Source: Streptomyces sp. MMG1533 (GTDB lineage Bacteria > Actinomycetota > Actinomycetes > Streptomycetales > Streptomycetaceae). From it: a stretch of 64,000 bases of DNA. Under the pieces are notes generated by a model. It searched no databases, was not told the origin of the DNA, and saw nothing but the letters and a program-made list of their open reading frames with translations. Positions 11,651-20,721 of this stretch are shown here, one piece after another. The stretch spans positions 16,228-80,227 of the forward strand of contig NZ_LGDG01000224.1 of NCBI RefSeq assembly GCF_001279775.1, in the 5' to 3' direction. Every line of letters begins with the position of its first letter. The first letter of the stretch is position 1. The translations under genes and the position numbers were made by a program.

Positions 11651-12952
11651 CGGGGCCGGCGATCCCGCTCCTGTGGACCGTCGTATCGGCGTGAACAGCG
11701 CGACCACCGCGATGAGCACACAGCACGCGCCGGCGACCAGGCCGACGGGTGCGGTGCCCCGCCGGTCCGCGGCCCAGGTCAGGACGGCCGCCCCGATCGG
11801 GGCGGCGGCGTACTGGAGGGTCCAGAACGCGGAGGTGACACGGCCCAGCAGTGGTTCCGGTGTGACCTCCTGCCGCAGTGACATGGAGCAGGTGCCCGCG
11901 ATGCCGCCGCAGGCGAGGAACGCCGCGCTCAGCGCCGCGACGACGGACACGTCCCGCGCCCAGCCCAGCCCGGCGAACGCGAGCCCGCACACCGCCACCG
12001 CTCCCGTCCAGGTCGGACCGAAGCCGAGCCTCCGGCGGATCCGGGCCACCAGCAGGGCGCCGGTGATCGTGCCGAGGGCGCCGACGGCCATGACGGTGCC
12101 GACCGTGCCGTCGTCGTGGCCGAGGTCGTGCTTGACGTGGTAGATGACCAGGTCGGTCATGCCGAGGGTGAGGAAACTGAAGACGAACAGCAGGGCGGTC
12201 AGGGAGCGCAGCACCGGGTGGCCGTACAGGAAGGAGACCCCGGTCCGCAGGTCCTGCCACAGGCTCCTCTTCTCGGCCGGGCCGCCGTCGCCCCCGGAGC
12301 GCGGGGCGAACCGTACGAAGAGCATGCAGGCGGCCGACACCCCGAAGCTGGCCGCGTCCACGCCCACCGCGGCGGCCGGGCCGGTCCACGCGGCCACCAG
12401 GCCCGCACACAGCGGGCCGAGTACGCCCGCCGCGGCGGCGGTCGCGTTCAGCCGGCCGTTGGCCTCGGTGAGCTGTTCGGTGCCGACCAGGCTGCGGACG
12501 ACGGTGACGTAACCGACGGCGAACAGCATGCCGACGGCCTCGCACAGCGGCAGGACGGCGTACAGCAGCCAGACCTGCGGGCCGAGCAGCCACACCAGGG
12601 GGATCACGCCGTACAGCACCATGCGCACCAGGTCGCAGGCGATGAGCAGCCGGCGGCGGTCGACCCGGTCCACCAGGGCCCCGGCGAAGACGGCCGCCAG
12701 CACCGAGGCGGCTGCGCCGACCGCCGTGAGCAGGCCCATCCGGGCGAGGGAGCCGGTGGCCTGGAGGACCAGCAGGGGCAGGGCGATCAGGGCGAAGGAG
12801 TCGCCGAGGACCGAGAGGGTCTGCGCGACCCAGAAGATCCCGAAGTCCCGTTGCCGCCACAGCGGTCGGCTGTCGGAGGACCGCTGCCCGGTGTGTCGTA
12901 CGCGTGGAGTCGAGCTGCCCGATTCCTCCTCGCGCTGCGCCTCGTGCGCCAA
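11624..12952 (-). CDS. MFS transporter, MFS_3/enterobactin-exporter-like
   Basis: Exporter-type major facilitator of about 442 residues with twelve hydrophobic segments. The family-typical N-terminus reads FGIFWVAQTLSVLGDSFALI. The start is chosen as TTG 12952, because no ATG or GTG lies before the first membrane helix and AGGGGGAGG sits just upstream. A longer reading upstream would run into the xylanase gene antisense. The C-terminus overlaps the convergent DHA2 exporter by 27 bases. The substrate is unknown. Confidence 0.85.
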   Translation of the reverse strand: MAHEAQREEESGSSTPRVRHTGQRSSDSRPLWRQRDFGIFWVAQTLSVLGDSFALIALPLLVLQATGSLARMGLLTAVGAAASVLAAVFAGALVDRVDRRRLLIACDLVRMVLYGVIPLVWLLGPQVWLLYAVLPLCEAVGMLFAVGYVTVVRSLVGTEQLTEANGRLNATAAAAGVLGPLCAGLVAAWTGPAAAVGVDAASFGVSAACMLFVRFAPRSGGDGGPAEKRSLWQDLRTGVSFLYGHPVLRSLTALLFVFSFLTLGMTDLVIYHVKHDLGHDDGTVGTVMAVGALGTITGALLVARIRRRLGFGPTWTGAVAVCGLAFAGLGWARDVSVVAALSAAFLACGGIAGTCSMSLRQEVTPEPLLGRVTSAFWTLQYAAAPIGAAVLTWAADRRGTAPVGLVAGACCVLIAVVALFTPIRRSTGAGSPAPSGPSPGQQ

Positions 12953-13045
12953 GCGACCCCTCCCCCTCGTCCCGGTCCGCGGCAACCTTACGGCGCCCTG
13001 CGGCGACCAGCACACGAATATGTGGCCCCCTCCGGAGGAGCAGCC

Positions 13046-14134
13046 GTGCCCCACACCTCCCGTCCCCGCCCCCACCGCCGCCGCCGTGTCCTGCGCCCGC
13101 TTCCGCTCGCCGTCGCGGGCGCCCTGATCGCCACCGTGGCCGTCACGCTCCCCCAGCTCACCCCGGACGCCTCCGCCGCGACGACCCTGCGCGGATTCGC
13201 CGACGCGCGCGGCGTGCGGGTCGGCGCGGCGGTCGGTGACACCCCGCTCACCTCGGACTCCTCGTACACCACCGTCCTGGACCGGGAGTTCAACTCGGTG
13301 ACGGCGGAGAACGCCATGAAGTGGGACGCGCTGGAGCCGAGCCGGGGCAGCTACAACTGGGCGGCGGCGGACCGGCTGGTCAACCATGCCGCCTCGCACG
13401 ACCAGGGCGTACGCGGTCACACGCTCGTCTGGTACTCCCAGCTGCCGTCCTGGCTGAAGAACGGCAACTTCTCCGCGTCCCAGCTGAACACGATCCTCAA
13501 GAACCACATCGACACGACGGTCGGCCGCTACAAGGGCCGGATCTACGCCTGGGACGTCATCAACGAGACGTTCGACGAGGACGGCTCGATGCGCAGTTCG
13601 CTGTGGCAGGACAAGCTCGGCACCGGCTACATCGCGAACGCCCTGCGCTGGGCGCACGCCGCGGACCCGGCTGCCAAGCTGTACATCAACGACTACAACA
13701 TCGAGGCGGACAACGCGAAGAGCGACGCCCTGTACGCCCTCGCCAAACAACTCCTCGCGCAGGGCGTGCCGTTGCACGGCATCGGCTTCCAGTCGCACTT
13801 CGTGGTGGGCCAGGTCCCGTCCTCCATGAAGGCCAACCTCAAACGCTTCTCCGACCTCGGCCTGGAGGTCTCCGTCACCGAACTCGACATCCGCATCCCC
13901 CTCCCCGCCTCCACAGCCGAACTCGCCCAGCAGTCCACCGACTACAAGACGGCGAGCGAGAACTGCCTGGGCGTCCCGCGCTGCGCCGGGGTGACGGTGT
14001 GGGGCCTGACCGACAAGTACTCGTGGGTGCCGGGAACGTTCAGCGGATACGGGGCGGCGCTGCCGTACAACGAGAGCTATGCGGCGAAGCCGGCGTACAC
14101 GGGGCTGTCGAACGGGTTGAATCCCAACGCGTGA
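13046..14134 (+). CDS. Secreted endo-1,4-beta-xylanase, family GH10
   Basis: Extracellular enzyme that cuts the xylan backbone. The 362-residue protein starts at GTG 13046 after GGAGGAG. It has an arginine-rich signal peptide of about 45 residues and then a single GH10 barrel with no binding module. The acid/base glutamate is in WDVINETFD near residue 174, and the nucleophile is in TELDIRI near residue 279. The conserved TAENAMKWDALEP motif is also present. It is divergent from the MFS gene, with only 93 bases between them. Confidence 0.95.
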   Translation: MPHTSRPRPHRRRRVLRPLPLAVAGALIATVAVTLPQLTPDASAATTLRGFADARGVRVGAAVGDTPLTSDSSYTTVLDREFNSVTAENAMKWDALEPSRGSYNWAAADRLVNHAASHDQGVRGHTLVWYSQLPSWLKNGNFSASQLNTILKNHIDTTVGRYKGRIYAWDVINETFDEDGSMRSSLWQDKLGTGYIANALRWAHAADPAAKLYINDYNIEADNAKSDALYALAKQLLAQGVPLHGIGFQSHFVVGQVPSSMKANLKRFSDLGLEVSVTELDIRIPLPASTAELAQQSTDYKTASENCLGVPRCAGVTVWGLTDKYSWVPGTFSGYGAALPYNESYAAKPAYTGLSNGLNPNA

Positions 14135-14243
14135 CCGTGGCCGGGTGACCGTTGCGGGGTGGGCACGGCGGGCGTGGGAGCTGTGATGCGGGGGCTCAGC
14201 GGAAGGCGGCGGCGTTCTCCACCGGACGCGGGCGCAGTTGCCT

Positions 14244-14292
14244 GATACGGGATGTGGGATACGAGATACGGGGTGCGAGATACGGCATACGG
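14244..14292. repeat. GATACG short repeats
   Basis: Between the xylanase and the phosphoesterase the words GATACGG, GATACGA, GATACGG, GATACGG and CATACGG follow one another with slightly irregular spacing. The gap (14135-14427) otherwise holds a GC-rich stretch after the xylanase stop and the probable promoter and GGAGAG ribosome binding site of the next gene. The function of the repeats is unknown. Confidence 0.5.
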
Positions 14293-14427
14293 CTGACCCG
14301 AACTGTGGCGGGTTCGTCCTTCACTGTTTCCCCAACTGCCCTTGCCGGTCACACTGGTTGCCGGTGAACCTGAGCAGCGTTCACCTTCCGTCCCCGCTTC
14401 CTCCTCCCCCGGAGAGACACCCCCACC

Positions 14428-15747
14428 ATGAGACGACTCATCGGCACGCTCGCGGCCGCAGCCCTGGCCGTGACCGGCCTCGCCGCTACCGGCACGATGC
14501 CCGCGGCAGCGGCCACCACCGGCTCGTTCAACGTCCTGACGTACAACGTCGCAGGCCTCCCTGAGGGCCTGAGCTCCGGCAACCCGGAGACGAACACCCC
14601 GCTGATCTCCCCGCGCCTGGCGTCGTACGACATCGTGAACGTCCAGGAGGACTTCAACTATCACGCCGCCCTGTACGCGGGTGACAACCACCCGTACCGC
14701 ACCGCGACCAGCGGCGGCGCCGGCCTGGGCGACGGTCTCAACACCCTCTCCGACGTCCCCTTCGAGGACTTCGAGCGGGTGAAGTGGAACAACTGCACCG
14801 GCACCAACTGCCTTACCCCGAAGGGCTTCACGCTCGCCCGGGTACGGCTCGCCGAGGGCGTCTTCGTGGACCTCTACAACGTCCACACCAACGCCGACGA
14901 CACGAACGAGGCGCACGCCGCACGCCGCGCCAATGTCGAGCAGCTCTCCGACTTCATCCAGGCGAACTCCGCGGGCAACGCGGTGATCGTGATGGGTGAC
15001 ACGAACACGCGGTACACGCGCACGGGCGACAACATCCGCACGCTGGCCGAGGAGAACGGCCTGACGGATCCGTGGGTGAAGCTGGTGAAGGGCGGCACGC
15101 CGCCGCCGCTGGGCGCGGACGCGCTGCTGTGCCCGACGACGGCCCCGACCAACGACTGCGAGGTGGTGGACAAGGTCTTCTACCGTGGCAGCAAGCTGCT
15201 GACCCTGGACGCCACCCGCTACAACAACGAGTGGGCGTCCTTCCTGGACTCCGCGGGCGCCAACCTCTCCGACCACTTCCCGCACACGGTCGACTTCTCC
15301 TACACCCTCAACTCCTCCCTGAAGGCGAGCGACTTCTTCGGCGGCCCGCACGGCACGGCGTTCAACGACGCGGACGACCTGCCCGCGACACCGTCCCCCC
15401 GCACGCTCACGCTGCGCGGCGGCTCCCGCCTGGACGCGGTGTCCCTCACCCACGACGGCGGTACGACGCTCCCCCACGGCGGTACGGGCGGCACGGCCAC
15501 CTCGCTGACTCTCGCCTCCGGCGAGCACCTCACGTCCGTCAAGCTGACGCAGGGTCAGAAGGACGGCCGTACCCGGCTCTTCTCGGCGTCCTTCACGACG
15601 GACAAGGGCCGCACCCTGTCCTCCGGTACGGCGACCACGGACACGAAATCCTTCACGGCCCCGTCCGGCTGGCAGATCGTCGGCTTCACGGGCCGGGCGG
15701 GCGACGAGATCGACAAGCTGGGGGTGCTGTACGCGCCGATCGGCTGA
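14428..15747 (+). CDS. Secreted endonuclease/exonuclease/phosphatase-family enzyme with jacalin-like lectin domain
   Basis: Extracellular metal-dependent phosphoesterase of 439 residues. A Sec signal peptide (about 1-32) precedes an EEP fold. Its metal and catalytic motifs are NVQED (about 71-75), YNVHTNADD (about 150-158), MGDTNTR (about 189-195) and SDHFPH (about 281-286). From about 318 to the end, LRGGSRLDAVSLTHDGG and the closing GDEIDKLGVLYAP match a jacalin-like beta-prism lectin. EEP enzymes include secreted sphingomyelinases, phospholipases and DNases. The substrate here is unclear, and the lectin would target the enzyme to a glycan. Start ATG 14428. Confidence 0.85.
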   Translation: MRRLIGTLAAAALAVTGLAATGTMPAAAATTGSFNVLTYNVAGLPEGLSSGNPETNTPLISPRLASYDIVNVQEDFNYHAALYAGDNHPYRTATSGGAGLGDGLNTLSDVPFEDFERVKWNNCTGTNCLTPKGFTLARVRLAEGVFVDLYNVHTNADDTNEAHAARRANVEQLSDFIQANSAGNAVIVMGDTNTRYTRTGDNIRTLAEENGLTDPWVKLVKGGTPPPLGADALLCPTTAPTNDCEVVDKVFYRGSKLLTLDATRYNNEWASFLDSAGANLSDHFPHTVDFSYTLNSSLKASDFFGGPHGTAFNDADDLPATPSPRTLTLRGGSRLDAVSLTHDGGTTLPHGGTGGTATSLTLASGEHLTSVKLTQGQKDGRTRLFSASFTTDKGRTLSSGTATTDTKSFTAPSGWQIVGFTGRAGDEIDKLGVLYAPIG

Positions 15748-15834
15748 GTCCGCCCCACCCGCTGCCGGACGCCGGGCCCCAACGCGTCATCGCCGCCTCG
15801 CAGCCGAGGACCGGCGGTGTGACCCGACCGCAGT

Positions 15835-18800
15835 TCAGTCGCCGTTGCCGTCGAATGCCGCAAGGCGGGCGCGCGCGTTGCCCGCGTGCGGCTCCCTGCC
15901 CTGCTCGACCACGCGTTTCCACACCTTCCGTGCCTCCTCGGTGCGGCCGCCGCGCACCAGTACGTCTCCGAGCATCACCCCGGCCTCGGGGGCCGCGTCC
16001 GGGTGGCCCATCTCCACGAGCTGCCTGAGCAGCAGCTGGGCCTTGTCGCTCTCACCGTTGTCCCGGAAGACCCGCGCGAGCAGCACTCCCGCCTCGGGTG
16101 AGTGGTCGGGGTGCCCCGCGTCCAGCGCGGTCTGCAGGTGCCAGCGCGCCGCGTCCGGGCGTCCGGTGCGGATGCAGAGACGTCCCAGCAGCACATGGGC
16201 GTGGATGGAATGCTTGGCGTGTCCGAACTCGATCGCCTTGCGGTACAGGGCTGCGGCCCCGTCCTCGTCCGCGTCGCATTCCTGGAGCATCCCGAGCAGG
16301 AGTGGTCCTCGCACCGCCGACTCCGGATCGCCGGAGTCGACCGCCTTGTCGATCAGACGCTTGGGTTCGTTGCGCAGTCCCCGGCCGATCAGGCGGCCGG
16401 CCAGGGCGAGGGCGGCCTGCGGCATGAACTCCGGATCCTCGGACTCGATGGCGATCCGGTACCAGGCGTCGACGGCTTCCTCGTCCGCGCCGCCGTCGGC
16501 CCCCAGCAAGGCCAGGTTCAACGCCGCCTGCGCCCGGACCGGCGCGTCCTGCGTCTCCAGCGCCCGGCGGAAGGCCGTAGCCGCGGCCTCGGTGTTCTCC
16601 ACCCGCAGCTCCAGCAGACCGAGGTTGAGCGCGGCCCATTGCGCCGGACCAGGCACACCGGTCTGCGCAGCCCTCGACCAGGCCCGATGTGCCCCCGCCC
16701 AGTCCTCCGTCCTGTGCAGGATCATCCCGAGTTCGAACAGCGCCTCGGCCACCCGCTCGGGCACGCCGCACTCCGCGACGGCCTCGTAGGCCTCACACGC
16801 CTCGTCGATCCGGTCCTCCGCCGTCAGGATCCCGGCCGCACCGTACAGCGCCCGGGCACGTACGTCCGGGTCCTCGCAGTCCGCGGCAGAGGTGAAAGCG
16901 GCCAGCGCCCCCGCCGGGTCTCCCAGCTCCTCCAGGAGCTCGGCCCGTTCCAGAAGGTCCTCCGCATCCGACTCCGCACCGGGTCCGCTGCCACCGACCT
17001 CCGTCAACTCCGCCATCCGTGCGCGCAGTTCGGAGACCGAATCCTCCAACGTCGCCATCACGTGCGGGTTGTCCCACTCCGCGGCCCGCTCGTACGCCGC
17101 CAAGGCACCCTGCGGATCGCCGTGGTACTCGCGCAGCGTCGCCACCAGGACCCACGACCTCGGGGCGATCTCGGGGTCTCCGCTCGCGGCGGCCTGCCGG
17201 AAGAAGGACTCGGTCTCCTCCGTGAAGTCGTGTTGCTTCACCCGCATCAGGCCCATCTGGTGCAGGGCCATCGGCGCGTGGTACTCGTCCCCGGTCGCCG
17301 CCGCCAGACGCCAGGCTTCCTCGGCCCCCGCGGTGTCGCCTTCCTTCCTCAGCACGTCTCCGAGCCGGAGAGCGGCCTCCGCGGCCACGGCGACGGGATC
17401 CCCCATCTCGATGACGCCCCGGAACGCGTCCTTGGCGGCCGTGTCGAAGCCGAGCAGGTGCCTCGTCTGCCCGAGCGCCAGCAGCACATACGGCCGACAC
17501 GGCTCGTACTCCGCAGCCCTGGTGAAAGCCTCGGCCGCGTACACCAGGGCCTTCCTGCCCATCGCCTCGTAGCCGATTCCCGCACACTCCTCGGGGGTCG
17601 CCAAGTCGATCACCTCGGTCCACGCAAAGCCCGGCACGGGCCCGGAGTCGGCCTCGGTGACCAGTTCCCGCGCCGGCTCCCACCGTGGCTCACCGGATCC
17701 GTGCGCCCAGGGCTGGAGCAGCGCCCGGCCTCTGGCGACCGGGGCCTGGGCCCAGCTCAGCCCCTGCTCGAACTGGGCGTCGGTGGCCGGAGGAGCACCC
17801 AGCGAGGTCAGGTACGACGGCAGCAGCCGGAGCAACTCGTCGCGCGTCAAACCCCGTACCAGGCCCGCCCGATGACAGTCGATCGCTGCCCGCACGACGC
17901 AGACGCCGACCTGGTTGGCCGCCCCCGCGGTGTTGAGCCGAAGCAGCATCTCCAGTGCCTGCGGGACGTCCGCCGCCTCGGCGAAACTCCTTGGCACGGC
18001 AGCGTCCTCGAAGTGCCAGACGGCCTGTGCCCGTTCGGCATCGCCGAGTTCCAGCGGCAGATGGACGAGGCACGCACCGTGCAGCGCGGCCCGGGAGACC
18101 GCCCCCGCGCCCGATGCGGTCTCCTCGCGGATCTCCCGGAACCGGCGCGCTTGGATGGTCCCGGCGGTCACCGCCCAGCCGGAGAGCCACTCCCGCAGCT
18201 CCGGCGTCAGGTGTTCGAGGTCGGCGGCCGTCAGGTCGTCCAGCCAGACCACGACCGGCCGTCCGAGCCGGTCGAGCGAATCGGCCAGGGAGCGCAGTTC
18301 GGACACCGCGGCGGTGTCACGCGGAATCAGAATCGGCGTCTCGGCGGGAAATTGCGCGCGCAGTGCCTCGACGGCGGATCGGGTCTTGCCCGCGCCTTCC
18401 TCTCCGTAGGCGATGACATACGGGTACGGCGGACCTTCGAGGGACAGCAGGCTGCGCATCTCCACGTCGAAGTCGGCCCGGGCAATGTATCCGGCGTCCG
18501 CACCGGGCAGCGGCCGGGACACCCCCAGGTCGCTGTCGGCGAGTTCGCCGAGAGTGGGCGGGCGGTTGTCCGGTGCCATGTGCAGCAGACGGACGAGTTC
18601 GTCGGGCGACCGCTGAGCCGGCGCGCCGTTCAGGGCCCGGACCAGATCCTCGTGGCGTCGGCGCCAGGCGTCCGGGGACACCTGGTCCTCGGGGAGCGTG
18701 ATGCCGTTGGCCTGCGCGTGCTCCCGGCAGGCGCCGACGAAGTCGCGTACGAGTTCCCACCGAGGAGCCCGGCGGATCTTCCCCGCGAGCAGCGGACTGA

Positions 18801-18936
18801 GGGTGCCCCCGGCGAGACGTCCGGGCGCTCGCCGCGCCAAGTCGGCGTACGAGGGTTCACCGGAGACGATCCTCAGTTCACGCAGGCTGCCGCAGAAGCG
18901 CAACAGCGGTTCGAAAGTGGCCTGTGGGGCTGCCAT
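15835..18936 (-). CDS. Large P-loop NTPase with C-terminal TPR/Sel1-like repeats
   Basis: A 1033-residue cytoplasmic protein. The start is ATG 18936, with GGAG upstream. The N-terminus (about 1-90) looks like the helix-turn-helix-like segment seen in many Streptomyces NTPases (YADLARRAPGRLAGGTLSPLL). A P-loop GEEGAGKTRS follows at about 178-187 and Walker B VVVWLDDL at about 225-232. After a helical section, the second half (about 470-1020) is a long run of tetratricopeptide-like repeats with GDPEA- and ALYRKA-type motifs. This order resembles STAND signalling ATPases, where repeats sense a ligand and the NTPase switches. No effector domain is recognisable, so the function is unknown. It is divergent from a tiny membrane protein at 19111. 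Confidence 0.85.
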   Translation of the reverse strand: MAAPQATFEPLLRFCGSLRELRIVSGEPSYADLARRAPGRLAGGTLSPLLAGKIRRAPRWELVRDFVGACREHAQANGITLPEDQVSPDAWRRRHEDLVRALNGAPAQRSPDELVRLLHMAPDNRPPTLGELADSDLGVSRPLPGADAGYIARADFDVEMRSLLSLEGPPYPYVIAYGEEGAGKTRSAVEALRAQFPAETPILIPRDTAAVSELRSLADSLDRLGRPVVVWLDDLTAADLEHLTPELREWLSGWAVTAGTIQARRFREIREETASGAGAVSRAALHGACLVHLPLELGDAERAQAVWHFEDAAVPRSFAEAADVPQALEMLLRLNTAGAANQVGVCVVRAAIDCHRAGLVRGLTRDELLRLLPSYLTSLGAPPATDAQFEQGLSWAQAPVARGRALLQPWAHGSGEPRWEPARELVTEADSGPVPGFAWTEVIDLATPEECAGIGYEAMGRKALVYAAEAFTRAAEYEPCRPYVLLALGQTRHLLGFDTAAKDAFRGVIEMGDPVAVAAEAALRLGDVLRKEGDTAGAEEAWRLAAATGDEYHAPMALHQMGLMRVKQHDFTEETESFFRQAAASGDPEIAPRSWVLVATLREYHGDPQGALAAYERAAEWDNPHVMATLEDSVSELRARMAELTEVGGSGPGAESDAEDLLERAELLEELGDPAGALAAFTSAADCEDPDVRARALYGAAGILTAEDRIDEACEAYEAVAECGVPERVAEALFELGMILHRTEDWAGAHRAWSRAAQTGVPGPAQWAALNLGLLELRVENTEAAATAFRRALETQDAPVRAQAALNLALLGADGGADEEAVDAWYRIAIESEDPEFMPQAALALAGRLIGRGLRNEPKRLIDKAVDSGDPESAVRGPLLLGMLQECDADEDGAAALYRKAIEFGHAKHSIHAHVLLGRLCIRTGRPDAARWHLQTALDAGHPDHSPEAGVLLARVFRDNGESDKAQLLLRQLVEMGHPDAAPEAGVMLGDVLVRGGRTEEARKVWKRVVEQGREPHAGNARARLAAFDGNGD

Positions 18937-19110
18937 GGTTCTCCTCTGCACGCCGGTGCCGAACTGCGTCATCAGCGTATCCAGCAGGGCCCGTTCGGAG
19001 ATCCCGTCAGCCCTTCGGGGTCCTTCGGAGTCGTTCGCCGTTGCCGCGGGCCCTGCTGCCTGGCCGCAAGCTGGCAGCACAGACCCCGAGGTGCAAAGGA
19101 AGGACCCGGT

Positions 19111-19281
19111 ATGCCGCTGTTCGACATCCGATCATTGGTCGCGCTCACCCTCGCCCTGCTCTGCGCCGCCGTCGTCGGCGGCCTGACACTCCTCGCCGGG
19201 GCGTCCTGGCCGACCGCCTTGCTCGCGGCCGGCGGAGCCGGCTGGGCCGTGCTGACCGGGCTGCCGCTGCTGATGCGATGA
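19111..19281 (+). CDS. Small two-helix membrane protein
   Basis: 56-residue ORF starting at ATG 19111, preceded by AAAGGAAGG. It consists of two hydrophobic stretches (about 8-29 and 32-52) joined by a short GASWPT turn, and ends in a polar LMR tail. Codon use is normal for the genome. It lies between the NTPase/TPR gene, which is transcribed away from it, and the TetR gene 63 bases downstream. No homologue is recognised. Confidence 0.6.
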   Translation: MPLFDIRSLVALTLALLCAAVVGGLTLLAGASWPTALLAAGGAGWAVLTGLPLLMR

Positions 19282-19288
19282 GCCATTT

Positions 19289-19303
19289 CCTAGATGTATT
19301 AGG
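19289..19303. promoter_or_regulatory. Possible TetR operator or promoter element
   Basis: CCTA-7-TAGG forms an imperfect palindrome in the short gap before the TetR gene, followed by a further CTAG at 19311. Its position suits autoregulation, but the arms are short. Confidence 0.35.
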
Positions 19304-19343
19304 CTGATGGCTAGTGCTCGCAGGCTTCCTTGGAGGTCACCCC

Positions 19344-19928
19344 ATGCCCCGCGCAGGACTCACCGTCGCCCGGCTCGCCGCAGCCGCCGCCGACCTCGCC
19401 GACGAGGTCGGCTTCGAAAACGTCACCCTGTCCGCGCTGGCCCGGCACTTCGGCGTCAAGGACGCGAGCCTGTACTCGCATGTCAGGAACCTCCAGGACC
19501 TCCGCACACGCGTTGCGCTGCTCGTCGGCGGGGAGATGATCGACCGGATCGCCGCCGCCGTGGTGGGGCGGTCCGGGAAGGACGCCCTGGCGGCGTTCGC
19601 CGGGGCCTATCGGGAGTACGCACTCGAACACCCGGGCCGGTACGCCGCCACACAGGTCCGCGTCGACCCGGCGCTCGTCGCCGACACCTCCGCCATGCTC
19701 CGCACCGCCGAGGTCACCTACGGCATGCTCCGCGCCTACGGCCTCGAAGAGCCCGACCTCACCGACGCCGTACGGCTGTTGCGCGCCACCTTCCACGGCT
19801 ACTGCGCCCTGGAGTCCAGCGGCGGCTTCGGCCACCCCCGTGCCGTCCAGGCGTCCTGGGACAAGGCGATCGACGCCCTGCACATCAGCCTCGAACACTG
19901 GCCTCGCGAGGAGGAGAACCATCACTGA
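19344..19928 (+). CDS. TetR family transcriptional regulator (WHG-type C-terminal domain)
   Basis: 194-residue repressor. The start is ATG 19344, with GGAGG eight bases upstream; a TTG at 19314 is in frame but less likely. The helix-turn-helix is at about residues 26-46 (LSALARHFGVKDASLYSHV). The C-terminal half with FHGYCALESSGGF matches the WHG-type ligand domain. It overlaps the hydrolase that follows and would be co-transcribed with it, so it probably controls that enzyme. Confidence 0.92.
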   Translation: MPRAGLTVARLAAAAADLADEVGFENVTLSALARHFGVKDASLYSHVRNLQDLRTRVALLVGGEMIDRIAAAVVGRSGKDALAAFAGAYREYALEHPGRYAATQVRVDPALVADTSAMLRTAEVTYGMLRAYGLEEPDLTDAVRLLRATFHGYCALESSGGFGHPRAVQASWDKAIDALHISLEHWPREEENHH

Positions 19929-20721
19929 GGAACAGCTCACCTACGACATCCGCGGCGACGGGCCGGTCCTTCTCGTCATCCCCGGTGGCGCGGGTCACCC
20001 CATGGGGCTCGACGCGATGACGGACGTGCTCGCCGAGCGGTTCACCGTCGTCACGTACGACCCGCTCGGCCTGGCCCACGGCCGCCTCGGGATGTCCGTC
20101 GACGACCAGCGGGTGCAGGCTTGGAGCGACGGAGCGAACCGGGTGCTCCAAGCGACCCTTCCGGAAGGGGAGTTCGCCCACGTCCTCGGCACCAGCTCCG
20201 GTGGCATCGCGGCCCTCGACCTGCTCGCGCGGCATCCCGAGCGGCTGCGGCACGTCGTCGCACACGAGCCGCCCTGCGTTGCGGTACTGCCGGACGGAGA
20301 TCGGCACCAGGCGATGTTCCGGGAGGTGTACGACACGTATCGCACCGCGGGGCTCCAGGCTGCCGCCGCCCGGCTCGGCGCCGGGCTGGAGGGGCGGGAC
20401 GCGAAGGAGCATCCCAAGGGGCAGCCCCTGTCCCGCGAGGAGGAGTTGAGCCTTCCCATGGCCATCTTCCTCGCCCATGTCCTGGTGCCGTTCACCTCGT
20501 ACACACCCGAACCGGGAGCCCTGACCCCACGTCTCACCCTCGCCGCCGGGTCGGACTCACGGGGGCAACTCCTCCATCGCACCGCCGAGTTCGTCGCGGA
20601 GCGGGCCGGCAGCGACTTCGTCGAGTTCCCCGGCGGGCACATCGGTGCCGTCCAACACCCGGGCGCCTTCGCCGAACGGCTTGTTCAGACGCTGCTTCCG
20701 GCCGCCCCCGGGACTGGCTGA
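19921..20721 (+). CDS. Alpha/beta hydrolase with an apparent ATC start
   Basis: Hydrolase of about 266 residues. The nucleophile elbow reads GTSSGG near residue 91. The oxyanion region is VIPGGAGHP (about 19-27), and the catalytic histidine is in FPGGHIG near residue 241. The natural start position has GAGGAGGAGAACC followed by ATC ACT GAG GAA, where ATG would be expected. No ATG, GTG or TTG is in frame between a GTG at 19840, which lies deep in the TetR gene and lacks a ribosome binding site, and the internal ATG at 20001. ATC is therefore the best-supported start, unless the base is a sequencing error. It is co-transcribed with the TetR gene. Confidence 0.8.
   Translation: MTEEQLTYDIRGDGPVLLVIPGGAGHPMGLDAMTDVLAERFTVVTYDPLGLAHGRLGMSVDDQRVQAWSDGANRVLQATLPEGEFAHVLGTSSGGIAALDLLARHPERLRHVVAHEPPCVAVLPDGDRHQAMFREVYDTYRTAGLQAAAARLGAGLEGRDAKEHPKGQPLSREEELSLPMAIFLAHVLVPFTSYTPEPGALTPRLTLAAGSDSRGQLLHRTAEFVAERAGSDFVEFPGGHIGAVQHPGAFAERLVQTLLPAAPGTG

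Noticed and set aside
16102..19281. 1059-codon open frame antisense to the NTPase/TPR gene
   Set aside because: It is an antisense shadow; only its last 57 codons, from ATG 19111, have their own ribosome binding site and membrane-protein composition.
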